From Burkholderiales bacterium (lineage in GTDB: Bacteria; Pseudomonadota; Gammaproteobacteria; Burkholderiales; Burkholderiaceae_C), in the NCBI GenBank assembly GCA_028864885.1, contig JAGWLR010000003.1, positions 1 to 64,000 on the forward strand: DNA of 64,000 nt, written 5' to 3'. The notes beneath the pieces are model-generated. The model did not search any database, had not been told where the DNA came from, and saw nothing but the letters and a program-made list of their open reading frames with translations. Positions within the stretch are counted from its first letter, which is position 1; each line of letters starts with the position of its first letter. This document shows positions 44,367 to 53,414 of this stretch, piece after piece. The translations under genes were made by a program, and so were the position numbers.

Positions 44367-44897
44367 TCAGATCAGCACGATGCCATCCGGCAACTCGTTG
44401 GCGTTGCGTTGCCCTTTGAGTACGGGATAGTGTCGTTGCAGCAGCGCGCCGATTTGTTCGATCGCATGCTGTAGGCCTTGTTCCATCTGATGGCGACCCA
44501 GATGATCTGACAGGCTCGCCACCAGTTGCTCCCAGTGATCGGACCCATCCAGCTTGTGCATCAGCCCCCGGTCGGCCAGCACCTCGATACGGCGGTCAGA
44601 CAGCAGCAGGTAGATCAGCACGCCGTTGTTGTGCTCGGTGTCCCACACACGCAGTTGGGAGAACAACTCGACCGCACGCTGCCGAGCGGTGACGCCACAC
44701 CAGAGTTGGTACGGGGTCAAGCTCGCTTCGACACATACCCGCAACTCGCCCAGATGGCGTGCCTCGCTGGATCGAACGCAGGTCTCCAGCCGCTGGCACG
44801 CGGCCTCGGGCAGTAGGCGACGTGCATCGCCTACATCGGTCGCCAGGTGTCGCAGCCACCGTGCCAGGCCCGAGCGAGAGTCAGATTGATGCTGCAT
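44367..44897 (-). CDS. TPM-domain protein (short form)
   Basis: This 176-residue protein contains the TPM domain in residues 50-150: RVCVEASLTP, ELFSQLRVWDTEHNNGVLIYLLLSDRRIEVLADRGL and DHLGRHQMEQGLQHAIEQIGALL. There is no signal peptide or membrane helix, so it probably acts in the cytoplasm or at the membrane face with the next protein. The function of TPM proteins is uncertain; some have phosphatase activity. It starts 9 bp after the second TPM gene. Confidence 0.85.
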   Translation of the reverse strand: MQHQSDSRSGLARWLRHLATDVGDARRLLPEAACQRLETCVRSSEARHLGELRVCVEASLTPYQLWCGVTARQRAVELFSQLRVWDTEHNNGVLIYLLLSDRRIEVLADRGLMHKLDGSDHWEQLVASLSDHLGRHQMEQGLQHAIEQIGALLQRHYPVLKGQRNANELPDGIVLI

Positions 44898-44906
44898 GGT
44901 CCAAGC

Positions 44907-45800
44907 TCACCATCTGCCGGAGGCGCCGCCTCCTCCAAAGTCGCCACCACCGCCCGACGACCACCCGCCGCCGGAGCCTCCGCCCCAGCCACCGCCGCCG
45001 CCCCAGCCTCCACCCATGGGAGGGCCGCCCCAGCCGCCACGGCCGCCGTTGCCAAAGGCCAGCGACAGGATGAGTGTGATGACCCAGCCCACGATGCCCA
45101 ACAGGATGCTACCGGTGATCAACCACACCAAGCCACTGCCGATGAAGGCCGTGACCGCCGAACCGCCTTTGCGCCCGAAGATCGAGCTCAAAAGGCCGCT
45201 GACAATGGGGATACCGATGAGGCCGAACACCAGCAGTTGGTCCCAGTTCACACCGCGTGAGCGGCTGCGGCTTTGACGCGGTTCAGGCAAAGGCAAGGCT
45301 TCGCCTTTGATGCGGCTTTCGATCTGATCGATCGCTGAACTCAGGCCGCCAGCAAAGTCACCGGCTTTGAATGCCGGCACCATCACCCGTTGAATGATCT
45401 GGCTGGCCGCCAGATCGGGAATGGCGCCCTCCAAGGCCTTCGCCACTTCGATGCGCACCGTGTGATCCTGCTTGGCGACCACCACAATGAGGCCGTCACC
45501 TACGTCCTTGCGCCCAATCTTCCAACTGTCACCCACCCGTTGGGCATAAGCGGCGATGTCTTCCGGCTGGGTGCTAGGGATGATCAGGATCACCACTTGT
45601 GAACCCAGGCTTTGTTCAAGCTGGGTCAGCCGGCCCTCCAGGGCCTGAGCCTGCGCGGCAGATAGGGTCGAGGTTTGATCGATCACATGCGCCGACAAGG
45701 CGGGCACAGGCAACACGTCCTGAGCCCGAACCTCGGCAGGGATGATCCAGGTCAGCAGGCTGACCCAGGCCAGCCACCACAGCCGAACGGCGCGGTTCAT
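44907..45800 (-). CDS. TPM-domain membrane protein with glycine-rich tail (YgcG family)
   Basis: This 297-residue protein has a signal peptide (LAWVSLLTWIIPAEVRA). A periplasmic TPM domain (about 30-165) follows, with HVIDQTSTLSAAQAQALEGRLTQLEQSLGSQVVILI, RVGDSWKIGRKDVGDGLIVVVAKQDHTVRIEV and MVPAFKAGDFAGGLSSAI. Two membrane helices come next, then a glycine/tryptophan-rich tail. LemA is encoded 3 bp upstream and a second TPM protein downstream, a frequent arrangement. The role is thought to be in envelope homeostasis. Confidence 0.92.
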   Translation of the reverse strand: MNRAVRLWWLAWVSLLTWIIPAEVRAQDVLPVPALSAHVIDQTSTLSAAQAQALEGRLTQLEQSLGSQVVILIIPSTQPEDIAAYAQRVGDSWKIGRKDVGDGLIVVVAKQDHTVRIEVAKALEGAIPDLAASQIIQRVMVPAFKAGDFAGGLSSAIDQIESRIKGEALPLPEPRQSRSRSRGVNWDQLLVFGLIGIPIVSGLLSSIFGRKGGSAVTAFIGSGLVWLITGSILLGIVGWVITLILSLAFGNGGRGGWGGPPMGGGWGGGGGWGGGSGGGWSSGGGGDFGGGGASGRW

Positions 45801-45803
45801 CGC

Positions 45804-46421
45804 TTACTTCTTGTTGAAGTCCACCACGGGCGGGGCCGAGATCTGGGCTTCGTTCTGCACCGTGAAGTTCGGCTTGGGTTGATAGCTGAACATCATGGCC
45901 GTCAGGTTGGTGGGGAAGCTGCGGGCCAGCACGTTGTAGTCCTGCACCGACTTGATGTAGCGGTTGCGGGCCACGGTGATGCGGTTTTCTGTGCCTTCCA
46001 GTTGCACCCGCAGATCCTGAAAGCCCTGATTGGCCTTGAGGCTGGGGTAGTTTTCGCTGACCATCAGCAGGCGCGACAGAGCGCCGCTCAGTTCACCCTG
46101 TGCCTGCTGAAACTTGTTGAAGGCTTCCGGGTTGTTGATCAGCTCAGGCGTGGCCTGGATGCTGGTGGCTTTGGCGCGTGCCTCGACCACTTTGGTCAAA
46201 GTTTCTTGCTCAAAGTTGGCCTCGCCCTTGACGGTGGCCACGATGTTGGGCACGAGATCGGCGCGGCGCTGGTATTGGTTCAAGACCTCTGACCACGAGG
46301 CTTTGGTTTGCTCATCCAGTCGCTGGAAGTCGTTGTAGCCGCAGCCCGTTAATGAGGCGGCTGTCACGCCGATCACGACAGCAGCCGACAAACGGGAGCG
46401 GAGGTTTGACACAACGGTCAT
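45804..46421 (-). CDS. lemA: LemA family protein
   Basis: This 205-residue protein uses the second ATG (46421, MTVVSNLRSRL) because AAAGGA lies just upstream; the track's first ATG is seven codons earlier. A signal/lipobox-like start (VTAASLTGCGYNDFQ) predicts a lipoprotein. The LemA core is the long coiled helix set: DEQTKASWSEVLNQYQRRADLVPNIVATVKGEANFEQETLTKVVEARAKA. LemA is thought to be an envelope scaffold and pairs with the TPM genes after it. Confidence 0.93.
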   Translation of the reverse strand: MTVVSNLRSRLSAAVVIGVTAASLTGCGYNDFQRLDEQTKASWSEVLNQYQRRADLVPNIVATVKGEANFEQETLTKVVEARAKATSIQATPELINNPEAFNKFQQAQGELSGALSRLLMVSENYPSLKANQGFQDLRVQLEGTENRITVARNRYIKSVQDYNVLARSFPTNLTAMMFSYQPKPNFTVQNEAQISAPPVVDFNKK

Positions 46422-46522
46422 CGTCGTCCTTTCAATGGTCATCGCGCGTCACGCGCAATCGACAGCATAAATCAGGTCGAAGACGACGATTTCAAGCCCC
46501 GCAAGAAAGTATTGATGGGGGG

Positions 46523-46741
46523 TCAGGCCGCCATGGCAGGCCATGTGTGGCATGCCAGGACTTCGTGGCCCCGTGAGCGAGGGTAGCGGTCGCGCACAAT
46601 TTGGACCGCGCCGACGGGGGTGTCAGCCAATACTTTCAGAACGCGTTTGACAGCCCGCTGTGAAGGGTCGATCACGACCATGGCAGACACTTCAAAAAGA
46701 CGCAGGGCAGGTTCAATGGCTAAGTTCATCAAGGCACGCAT
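46523..46741 (-). CDS. Small hypothetical protein (72 residues)
   Basis: This protein reads MRALMNLAIEPALRLFEVSAMVVIDPSQRAVKRVLKVLADTPVGAVQIVRDRYPRSRGHEVLAC... from ATG 46741, preceded by GGAG seven bases upstream. The long ORF in the track starts inside rnfB and its N-terminal half has no character. I recognise no family. Codon use is as in neighbours, and no membrane helix is seen. It lies between lemA and rnfB on the same strand, about 180 bp after rnfB. Whether it is translated is uncertain. Confidence 0.5.
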   Translation of the reverse strand: MRALMNLAIEPALRLFEVSAMVVIDPSQRAVKRVLKVLADTPVGAVQIVRDRYPRSRGHEVLACHTWPAMAA

Positions 46742-46919
46742 GGCGGTACTCCGTATCGTGGTGGGGCACCCGAGGGCGCCGTCCACACCATGAGCATGCA
46801 TTTTGCGGGCCAGCCATGACAGGGGAATGACCCCCGTCTGAGGGAATACGCGGGGAAGATTTGCAGCCAAATGACAACTTTGATTCACTTTGGCGTCGTT
46901 TATCGGACAGCCGGCGGGC

Positions 46920-47585
46920 TCAGGTGCTTTGCCGCCGCGCTCGGGCCTTCGCGAGAGCTGCCTCAATGGTGGCGCGCTTCTTGTCTAGCTGAGCGGGCTC
47001 TGTCAGCCTGGACGACTCTTCCAAATGCGCGAGCTTGTGTTCGGCCTTGGCCAGCAGTCTGGCATCGTTGTCAACCTTGGCTTGTACGATGCGAATGGCT
47101 CGGAAAGCGTGGCGTTCGCGGGCCTCATCGGCTTGCGCGGCACTCCAGGCGGCCCACCCGGTGGGGACGGCCGGTTGACCCTTATGTGCGGGCACCAGGG
47201 TGATGCAGTCGACGGGGCACGCAGGAATGCACAGCTCGCAACCGGTGCACTGATCTTCGATCACCGTGTGCATGTGCTTGGGCGCGCCCACAATGCAGTC
47301 GACCGGGCAGGCCTTGATGCACAAGGTGCAGCCAATGCACCAGTTTTCGTCGATGACGGCCAGGAATCGGGGGCCTTCAGAGCCGAACTCTGGGTTCAAG
47401 GGCTCAGCGGGTAAGCCGGTCAGCTGAGCCAAACGGGCAATGCCTTCTTCGCCTCCCGGCGGGCACTGGTTGATGCCAGCGCGGCCCTGAGCAATGGCTT
47501 GGGCGTAGCTGGCGCAGTCAGGGTAGCCGCAGCGGGTGCACTGCGTCTGGGGCAAGAGAAGGTTGATCTGGTCGGCATCCAACAT
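46920..47585 (-). CDS. rnfB: RnfB-like electron transport ferredoxin
   Basis: This 221-residue protein has an N-terminal 4Fe-4S motif C..C....C ([13 protein letters not shown], then QCPPGG). Two bacterial ferredoxin motifs follow, [15 protein letters not shown] and [15 protein letters not shown]. The N-terminal membrane helix of canonical RnfB is missing and no other rnf genes are beside it; that is usual for the betaproteobacterial stand-alone form. The C-terminal about 70 residues are a charged helix ([15 protein letters not shown]). It donates electrons to unknown partners. Confidence 0.88.
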   Translation of the reverse strand: MLDADQINLLLPQTQCTRCGYPDCASYAQAIAQGRAGINQCPPGGEEGIARLAQLTGLPAEPLNPEFGSEGPRFLAVIDENWCIGCTLCIKACPVDCIVGAPKHMHTVIEDQCTGCELCIPACPVDCITLVPAHKGQPAVPTGWAAWSAAQADEARERHAFRAIRIVQAKVDNDARLLAKAEHKLAHLEESSRLTEPAQLDKKRATIEAALAKARARRQST

Positions 47586-47637
47586 AGGCGCCGCAGTCTA
47601 CAACCTTCTCCCCCTGAGGGTTGCCGCTAGGCGGCAG

Positions 47638-48960
47638 TTACTTGGCCTTTGACGAGGTTTTGGCGGGGGCTGTTTTGCCTGCCGCCCGGGCCGAAACTCG
47701 GGCCAGCTCGTTGTGGGCGTAGATGAAGGCCTTGATTTCGGGGTAGGCCATCTCGCGCCAGCGGCGGCCCGAGAAGATGCCGTAGTGGCCCGCGCCCTTG
47801 ACGATGTAGTGTTGATGGCGTCCCTTCGGGATGCCGGTGCACAGATCGTGGGCAGCTTCGGTCTGGCCGGCGCCGGAGATGTCGTCCAGCTCGCCTTCCA
47901 CTGTCAGCAAGGCCGTGGTCTTGATGTCTTGCGGACGAACGAGTTCCAGCTCGCCATCCGGGTTGCGTACCTGCCAGGTGCCGTTGACCAGGGCGAAGTC
48001 CTGGAACACGGTCTTGATGGTGTCGAGGTAATACTCGGCAGGCAAATCCAGCACGGCGTTGTATTCGTCGTAGAACTGACGGTGGGCTTCGGCACTGTCC
48101 CCATCACCACGCACCAGATCCAGGAAATAGTCGTAGTGCGAGGTGGCATGACGATCCGGGTTCATGGCCACAAAGCCCGTGTGCTGCAAGAAGCCTGGGT
48201 ACACACGGCGGTTGACGCCCGGGTAGTTGGGCGGCACGCGGTAGATCACATTGGCCTCAAACCATTCGTAGGCCTTGTTCATGGCCAGGTTGTTCACGGC
48301 CGTGGGTGACTTGCGGGCGTCAATCGGGCCGCCCATCATGGTCATGGTCAGCGGGGTCTTTTCGCCACGGCTGGCCATCAGCGACACGGCGGCCAGCACG
48401 GGCACAGTGGGTTGGCACACCGAGATCACGTGCACGTTCGAGCCCACGATGCGGATGAACTCCTGCACGTAGTTGACGTAGTCATCCAGATGGAACGCGC
48501 CTTCTTCCGTGGGCACCAGGCGGGCGTCAATCCACTCGGTGATGTAGACCTTGTGATCGTGCAGCAGGGTGCGAACGGTGTCGCGCAGCAGGGTGGCATG
48601 GTGGCCGGACAAGGGGGCGACCACCAGCACCGAGGGCTGCTCACGCATCTGAGCCAGCACTTCGGCGTCGTCAGTGAAGCGCTTGAAGCGAATCAGGCGA
48701 CAAAAAGGCTTGGTGTCGGCCACCTGCTCTTGAATGACCACTTCGGCATCGCCGACCTTGACTTCGCGAATGTCGAAGGCGGGCTTTTCATATTCCTTGG
48801 TCAGGCGGTGCATCAGGTCGAAACCGGCGGCGACGCGGTGCGCCTGAGGCATTTGGGCCATGGGCGACAGGGGGTGGCTGTACAGCTTCGAGGCTGCACT
48901 GGCAAATTCGGAGAAAGGGCTCAGCCAGGCGCGATTGGTTTCGTAGATCTGATAAAGCAT
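47638..48960 (-). CDS. phaZ: Intracellular polyhydroxybutyrate depolymerase
   Basis: This 440-residue enzyme starts at ATG 48960 (MLYQIYETNRAWLSP) with AAAGGT upstream; the longer ORF start lies 90 bases earlier without family support. The motif VISVCQPTVPVLAA carries the cysteine active-site residue of i-PHB depolymerases, and GAGHYGIFSGRRW is the conserved C-terminal His region. It degrades stored PHB. The last 20 residues are Ala/Lys-rich (AAGKTAPAKTSSKAK), suggestive of binding to DNA or granule surface. No other pha genes are here. Confidence 0.93.
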   Translation of the reverse strand: MLYQIYETNRAWLSPFSEFASAASKLYSHPLSPMAQMPQAHRVAAGFDLMHRLTKEYEKPAFDIREVKVGDAEVVIQEQVADTKPFCRLIRFKRFTDDAEVLAQMREQPSVLVVAPLSGHHATLLRDTVRTLLHDHKVYITEWIDARLVPTEEGAFHLDDYVNYVQEFIRIVGSNVHVISVCQPTVPVLAAVSLMASRGEKTPLTMTMMGGPIDARKSPTAVNNLAMNKAYEWFEANVIYRVPPNYPGVNRRVYPGFLQHTGFVAMNPDRHATSHYDYFLDLVRGDGDSAEAHRQFYDEYNAVLDLPAEYYLDTIKTVFQDFALVNGTWQVRNPDGELELVRPQDIKTTALLTVEGELDDISGAGQTEAAHDLCTGIPKGRHQHYIVKGAGHYGIFSGRRWREMAYPEIKAFIYAHNELARVSARAAGKTAPAKTSSKAK

Positions 48961-49155
48961 GATGTGACCTTTTGGGTTCGAGAGTCTGGCGCGAACTGTC
49001 AAAGCTCTGGTGAGGGCTTTGTGCAGTGCAGCATAAATGACTTTCGTCATCTTTGCACCCGCAAGCGAAAGCCCAAGTCGCTAACAGCGCTACTTTGAGC
49101 GTGCAATTTTTGGTATTCGGCAAAACGCGATGCGTTAAGTCTGTGCCGAGACATG

Positions 49156-49180
49156 AAAAAAGGGCCCGAGGGCCCTTTTC
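49156..49180 (-). terminator. Rho-independent terminator after the aminotransferase gene
   Basis: AAAAGGGCCC-GA-GGGCCCTTTT is a perfect palindrome with an A6 on its plus-strand left side, which gives a U-run on the minus strand. It lies 47 bp after the aminotransferase stop and 195 bp before phaZ, so it separates those two transcripts. Symmetry suggests it can work in both directions. Confidence 0.9.
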
Positions 49181-49225
49181 TTGATGCGAGTCAGCTTTGT
49201 CGCAGGAATGCGACTGTCGAGGCAC

Positions 49226-50425
49226 TTACATCACGGCTTTGATGGCAGCGGCCACCGCTTTGATGTTCTTGGTGTTCAGTGCAGCCACACAGATGCGGCC
49301 CGAATCGACACCGTAGATGCCGAATTCGGAGCGCAGGCGCTGCATTTGACCGGCGTTCAGGCCAGAGTAGCTGAACATGCCCTTCTGGCGGGTGATGTAG
49401 CTCAGGTCACCTTGCACGCCCGCGGCGGTCAGCTCATTGACCAAGGCGGTGCGCATCAGCTTGATGCGGTCACGCATTTCGGCCAGTTCGTCTTCCCACA
49501 TCTTGCGCAACTCGGGGCTGGTCAACACGGTGGCCACCACTTGGGCGCCATGGGTGGGTGGGTTGGAGTAGTTGGTGCGAATCACGCGCTTGAGCTGGCT
49601 CAGCACGCGAGCGCACTCTTCGGCCGTCTCGCTGACGATGCTCAGGGCGCCCACGCGCTCGCCGTACAGCGAGAAGCTCTTGGAGAAGCTGGTGGACACA
49701 AAGTAGCTCAGGCCCGCATCCAGGAACTTGATCACCACGGCGCCGTCTTCGGCGATGCCGTTGCCGAAGCCTTGGTAGGCCATGTCCAGGAAGGGGATCA
49801 GGCCGCCGGCCTTGATGACAGCGATGACTTCGTCCCACTGGGTGTTGGTCAGGTCGTAACCGGTGGGGTTGTGGCAGCAGGCGTGCAGCAACACGATGGT
49901 GCCGGGGGCCGACGCCTTCAGCTTGGCAATCATGCCGGCGAAGTTGATGCCACGGTTGGCTGCATCGTAGTAGGGGTAGACGTCGACTGGGAAGCCGGCC
50001 GACTCAAACAGGGCGCGGTGGTTTTCCCAGCTGGGGTCAGAAATCAGCACTTGGGCATTGGGGTTCAGGCGCTTGAGGAAGTCGGCGCCCAGCTTCAGGC
50101 CGCCGGTGCCACCAATGGCTTGCGCGGTAGCAATGCGACCGGCCTTGACAGCCGGATGTTCGGCCCCAAATACCAGGCCTTGAACAGCCTTGTCGTAAGC
50201 GACGATGCCGTCGATGGGCAGGTAGCCACGGGCCTTGGGGGCTTCCATCATCTGCTTTTCAGCGGCAGCCACGCATTTGAGCAGGGGCAGCTTGCCGTTG
50301 TCGTCGGTGTACACACCCACGCCCAGGTTCACCTTGTTGGGGTTGGTGTCGGCGTTGAATTGTTCGTTGAGACCCAGAATCGGGTCGCGGGGGGCCATTT
50401 CAACGGTGGCAAACAAAGAGGCCAT
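49226..50425 (-). CDS. Aspartate/aromatic amino acid aminotransferase (class I)
   Basis: This 399-residue PLP enzyme transfers amino groups between aspartate or aromatic amino acids and 2-oxoglutarate. It has the PLP lysine in STSFSKSFSLYGERVG (about residue 247), the CCHNPTGYD and FLDMAYQGFG cofactor motifs, and NYSNPPTHGAQVV near the substrate site. AspC and TyrB are too close to separate here. It diverges from uvrB, whose start is 139 bp away, and ends before a strong terminator. Confidence 0.95.
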   Translation of the reverse strand: MASLFATVEMAPRDPILGLNEQFNADTNPNKVNLGVGVYTDDNGKLPLLKCVAAAEKQMMEAPKARGYLPIDGIVAYDKAVQGLVFGAEHPAVKAGRIATAQAIGGTGGLKLGADFLKRLNPNAQVLISDPSWENHRALFESAGFPVDVYPYYDAANRGINFAGMIAKLKASAPGTIVLLHACCHNPTGYDLTNTQWDEVIAVIKAGGLIPFLDMAYQGFGNGIAEDGAVVIKFLDAGLSYFVSTSFSKSFSLYGERVGALSIVSETAEECARVLSQLKRVIRTNYSNPPTHGAQVVATVLTSPELRKMWEDELAEMRDRIKLMRTALVNELTAAGVQGDLSYITRQKGMFSYSGLNAGQMQRLRSEFGIYGVDSGRICVAALNTKNIKAVAAAIKAVM

Positions 50426-50563
50426 GCAAGCAGTCTCCGGTCAGAGGTGGTAGAGCTGAAAAAGGGATAAGCTGAAAACCAGTCCAAGCGCCGAGCCGGT
50501 TCAGGCGGTAACCTGTCAGGGAACTCGGGCAAACCCTTTATTTTATCTCGCCAAACTCCGTTC

Positions 50564-52705
50564 ATGCCAGATCTCATTGACGTCAACGCAGAGATTCCAG
50601 CGCCTTCTTCTGGAGCGTCGGGTGAATCAACTGGCCAATTCGTGACTTTTCCCGATTCACCCTTTCAGCTCTACCAGCCGTATCCGCCAGCGGGGGATCA
50701 GCCCACGGCGATTGCCGGATTGGTGGATGGGGTGCAGGATGGCCTGGTCTATCAGACCCTGTTGGGTGTGACGGGTTCGGGCAAAACTTTCACGATGGCC
50801 AATACGATCGCCCGCCTGGGGCGCCCGGCCATCGTGTTCGCGCCCAACAAGACGTTGGCAGCCCAGCTCTACGCTGAATTCCGCGAGTTTTTCCCCAACA
50901 ACGCGGTCGAATATTTTGTCAGTTACTACGACTACTACCAGCCCGAGGCCTACGTGCCCCAGCGCGATCTGTTCATTGAAAAAGACAGCGCCATCAACGA
51001 GGCCATCGAACAGATGCGGCTGAGCACCACCAAGAGCTTGCTGGAGCGGCGCGATGTCGTCATCGTCGCCACGGTGTCGGCCATCTACGGCATCGGCAAG
51101 CCTGAGGATTACATGCAGATGGTGCTGATCGCCCGCGTGGGTGACAAGATGGGCCAGCGCGATGTGATCGCGCAGCTCATTCGCATGCAGTACCAGCGCA
51201 ATGACATGGACTTCGGTCGCGGCACTTTCCGGGTGCGTGGCGACACCATCGATGTCTTCCCGGCTGAACACAGTGAGTTGGCGGTGCGCATCGAGTTGTT
51301 CGACGACGAGATCGATTCGATTCAGTTGTTCGATCCGCTGACAGGGCGGGTGCGGCAGAAAATCCCCCGCTTCACGATCTACCCCTCGAGTCATTACGTG
51401 ACCCCGCGTGAGCGTGTACTGGCCGCCATTGAGGGCATCAAGGACGAGCTCAATCAGCGAGTCAAGGAGTTGGTGGGATCCGGCAAGTTGGTGGAGGCCC
51501 AGCGCCTGGAGCAGCGCACCCGCTTTGATCTGGAAATGCTGCAGGAGGTGGGGCACTGCAAGGGCATTGAAAACTACACGCGGCATCTGTCAGGTGCGCG
51601 CCCCGGCGATCCACCGCCCACCTTGGTCGATTACCTGCCGCCCGATTCTTTGATGTTCCTGGATGAGAGTCACGTCATGATCGGCCAGTTGGGCGGCATG
51701 TACAACGGCGACCGATCCCGCAAGACCACCTTGGTGGAATACGGTTTCCGCCTGCCTTCGGCGCTCGACAACCGCCCGCTCAAGTTCGATGAATTCGAAC
51801 GCAAGATGCGGCAGGTCATCTTCGTGTCGGCCACCCCAGGTGATTGGGAAAAGAATCACACGGACAACGTGGTCGAACAATTGGTGCGACCCACAGGCTT
51901 GCTCGACCCCATTGTCGAGGTGCGACCGGCTACCCATCAGGTCGATGATGTGCTGCAGGAAATCCGCATCCGCGTCGAAAAAGAAGAGCGTGTGCTGATC
52001 ACGACCTTGACCAAACGCATGGCTGAGCAACTGACTGACTACCTCACTGACAACGGTGTCAAGGTTCGCTACCTGCACTCCGATATCGACACCGTCGAGC
52101 GCGTCGAAATCCTGCGCGACTTGCGCTTGGGGACCTTCGATGTGCTCGTGGGCATCAACTTGTTGCGCGAGGGATTGGACATTCCTGAAGTGTCCCTGGT
52201 GGCGATTCTGGATGCCGACAAGGAAGGCTTCTTACGCGCAGAGCGCAGCCTGATTCAGACCATTGGCCGCGCTGCCCGGAACCAGAATGGCATGGCCATT
52301 CTGTATGCCGACAAGATCACCGAATCCATGCGCAAAGCCATTGGCGAAACCGAACGGCGTCGCGCCAAACAGATTGCCTACAACGAGGTGCATGGCATCA
52401 CCCCACGCACGGTCAACAAGAGGGTCAAGGAGTTGATCGACGGGGTCATGTCGAATGCGGCCAAGGATGACCTCAAGGCCGCACAAGCCTTGGCTGATTC
52501 AGTCGCGGATGTGGGCGAGTTGAGCGAGAAGGATTTGAGCCGACGCATGAAGCAACTTGAGAAGGAGATGCTGGAAGCCGCGCGCAACCTTGAATTCGAG
52601 AAGGCGGCGCGCCTGCGAGATCAACTCGCCATCCTCAAAGAGCAAGCCTTCGGCGCCGTGGTACACGACCATGTGGTGCCCATCTCTGCTGCACGGAAGA
52701 GTTGA
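50564..52705 (+). CDS. uvrB: Excinuclease ABC subunit B
   Basis: This 713-residue helicase-fold protein is the damage-verifying subunit of nucleotide excision repair. Walker A is [15 protein letters not shown], the beta-hairpin region [17 protein letters not shown] is the Walker B, and [12 protein letters not shown] and [14 protein letters not shown] follow. The C-terminal UVR motif reads [24 protein letters not shown]. An N-terminal extension of about 30 residues precedes the usual start of the fold. I see no LexA-type palindrome in the 139 bp upstream. Confidence 0.98.
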   Translation: MPDLIDVNAEIPAPSSGASGESTGQFVTFPDSPFQLYQPYPPAGDQPTAIAGLVDGVQDGLVYQTLLGVTGSGKTFTMANTIARLGRPAIVFAPNKTLAAQLYAEFREFFPNNAVEYFVSYYDYYQPEAYVPQRDLFIEKDSAINEAIEQMRLSTTKSLLERRDVVIVATVSAIYGIGKPEDYMQMVLIARVGDKMGQRDVIAQLIRMQYQRNDMDFGRGTFRVRGDTIDVFPAEHSELAVRIELFDDEIDSIQLFDPLTGRVRQKIPRFTIYPSSHYVTPRERVLAAIEGIKDELNQRVKELVGSGKLVEAQRLEQRTRFDLEMLQEVGHCKGIENYTRHLSGARPGDPPPTLVDYLPPDSLMFLDESHVMIGQLGGMYNGDRSRKTTLVEYGFRLPSALDNRPLKFDEFERKMRQVIFVSATPGDWEKNHTDNVVEQLVRPTGLLDPIVEVRPATHQVDDVLQEIRIRVEKEERVLITTLTKRMAEQLTDYLTDNGVKVRYLHSDIDTVERVEILRDLRLGTFDVLVGINLLREGLDIPEVSLVAILDADKEGFLRAERSLIQTIGRAARNQNGMAILYADKITESMRKAIGETERRRAKQIAYNEVHGITPRTVNKRVKELIDGVMSNAAKDDLKAAQALADSVADVGELSEKDLSRRMKQLEKEMLEAARNLEFEKAARLRDQLAILKEQAFGAVVHDHVVPISAARKS

Positions 52706-52707
52706 CC

Positions 52708-53268
52708 ATGCTGTCTCGTCTGTTTGGTAAGAGCACGCCGCAATTCGAGCCGGACTATCGGGTTTTGATGGTCTGCATGGGCAATATTTGCCGCAGCCCA
52801 ACCGCCGAAGCCGTGCTGCGCCACAAGCTGAAAGAGGCGGGATTGCATGAGCGGGTGTGGGTTGATTCAGCCGGTACGCACGCTTACCATGAAGGAAGTC
52901 CGCCAGACGATCGGTCGCAGCGCCACGCTTTGCTGCGCGGCTATGACTTGTCTGAACAGCGGGCACGGCGGGTGGAACCCCAGGATTACGCAGTGTTCGA
53001 TCTGATCCTGGCCATGGATTGGGACAACCTGGCTTTGCTGGAAGAGGCGTGCCCGCCAGATCCTGGCATCCAGCGAAAGCTCAAGCGGCTGACCGAATTT
53101 GTTCCTGATCACTCCCCCTTGTCGGGCGCACAGGTGGTGCCTGATCCGTACTACGGGGGGCCGGCCGGCTTTGACGCAGTGCTGGATCTGGTCGAGGCGG
53201 CCTGCGAAGGCTTGGTGGTGCACATTCAGGGGCAACTGGCGCGTGACCAGGGTGCGGGTCAACCCTGA
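52708..53268 (+). CDS. Low molecular weight protein-tyrosine phosphatase
   Basis: This 186-residue enzyme has the active-site loop VLMVCMGNICRSPTAEA (Cx5R, about residue 25) and the DPYYGG general-acid motif at about 147. Start ATG 52708 is 3 bp after the uvrB stop; the track's TTG start overlaps it. It probably dephosphorylates proteins such as regulators of polysaccharide export, but no kinase gene is nearby. A N-terminal 15-residue extension is seen. It ends a few bases before the isc promoter. Confidence 0.93.
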   Translation: MLSRLFGKSTPQFEPDYRVLMVCMGNICRSPTAEAVLRHKLKEAGLHERVWVDSAGTHAYHEGSPPDDRSQRHALLRGYDLSEQRARRVEPQDYAVFDLILAMDWDNLALLEEACPPDPGIQRKLKRLTEFVPDHSPLSGAQVVPDPYYGGPAGFDAVLDLVEAACEGLVVHIQGQLARDQGAGQP

Positions 53269-53271
53269 GGG

Positions 53272-53296
53272 GAAGTTGACAAAAACAGTCGACTTA
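53272..53296 (+). promoter_or_regulatory. IscR type-1-like operator, upstream copy
   Basis: GTTGACAAAAACAGTCGACTTA matches the core GACT-n5-AGTC of type-1 IscR sites at GACa...AGTC and overlaps the -35 hexamer TTGACA. Binding of [2Fe-2S]-IscR here would exclude RNA polymerase. Called by eye against the known consensus. Confidence 0.7.
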
Positions 53297-53304
53297 AATA
53301 AAAT
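53276..53304 (+). promoter_or_regulatory. Sigma-70 promoter of the isc operon
   Basis: TTGACA (53276-53281), a 17 bp spacer and TAAAAT (53299-53304) form a near-consensus sigma-70 promoter. It lies about 110 bp before the iscR ATG and is overlapped by both IscR-like sites, the classic negative feedback arrangement. Confidence 0.8.
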
Positions 53305-53324
53305 CGACTCAAATACTCGGGATT
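53300..53324 (+). promoter_or_regulatory. IscR type-1-like operator, downstream copy
   Basis: ATCGACTCAAATACTCGGGATT fits the type-1 pattern well: GACT, five A/T-rich bases, ACTCGGG as in the E. coli iscR site. It covers the -10 element and start region, so this copy and the upstream one bracket the promoter. Confidence 0.75.
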
Positions 53325-53414
53325 AAGAGTCCTGACCAAACCGGAGATCCTGGTTCGGTGCGATTCTGGTAAACCCTGCCGGAAATAGGGCTGCCTGAGA
53401 CAAGGAGCTGAGTC

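Noticed and set aside
49181-50470. 429-residue plus-strand ORF over the aminotransferase
   Set aside because: Antisense shadow, no motif; the PLP enzyme frame is certain and the terminator sits at its end.
50426-50563. SOS (LexA) box before uvrB
   Set aside because: CTGT occurs at about 50513 but the needed ACAG at the proper spacing is absent.
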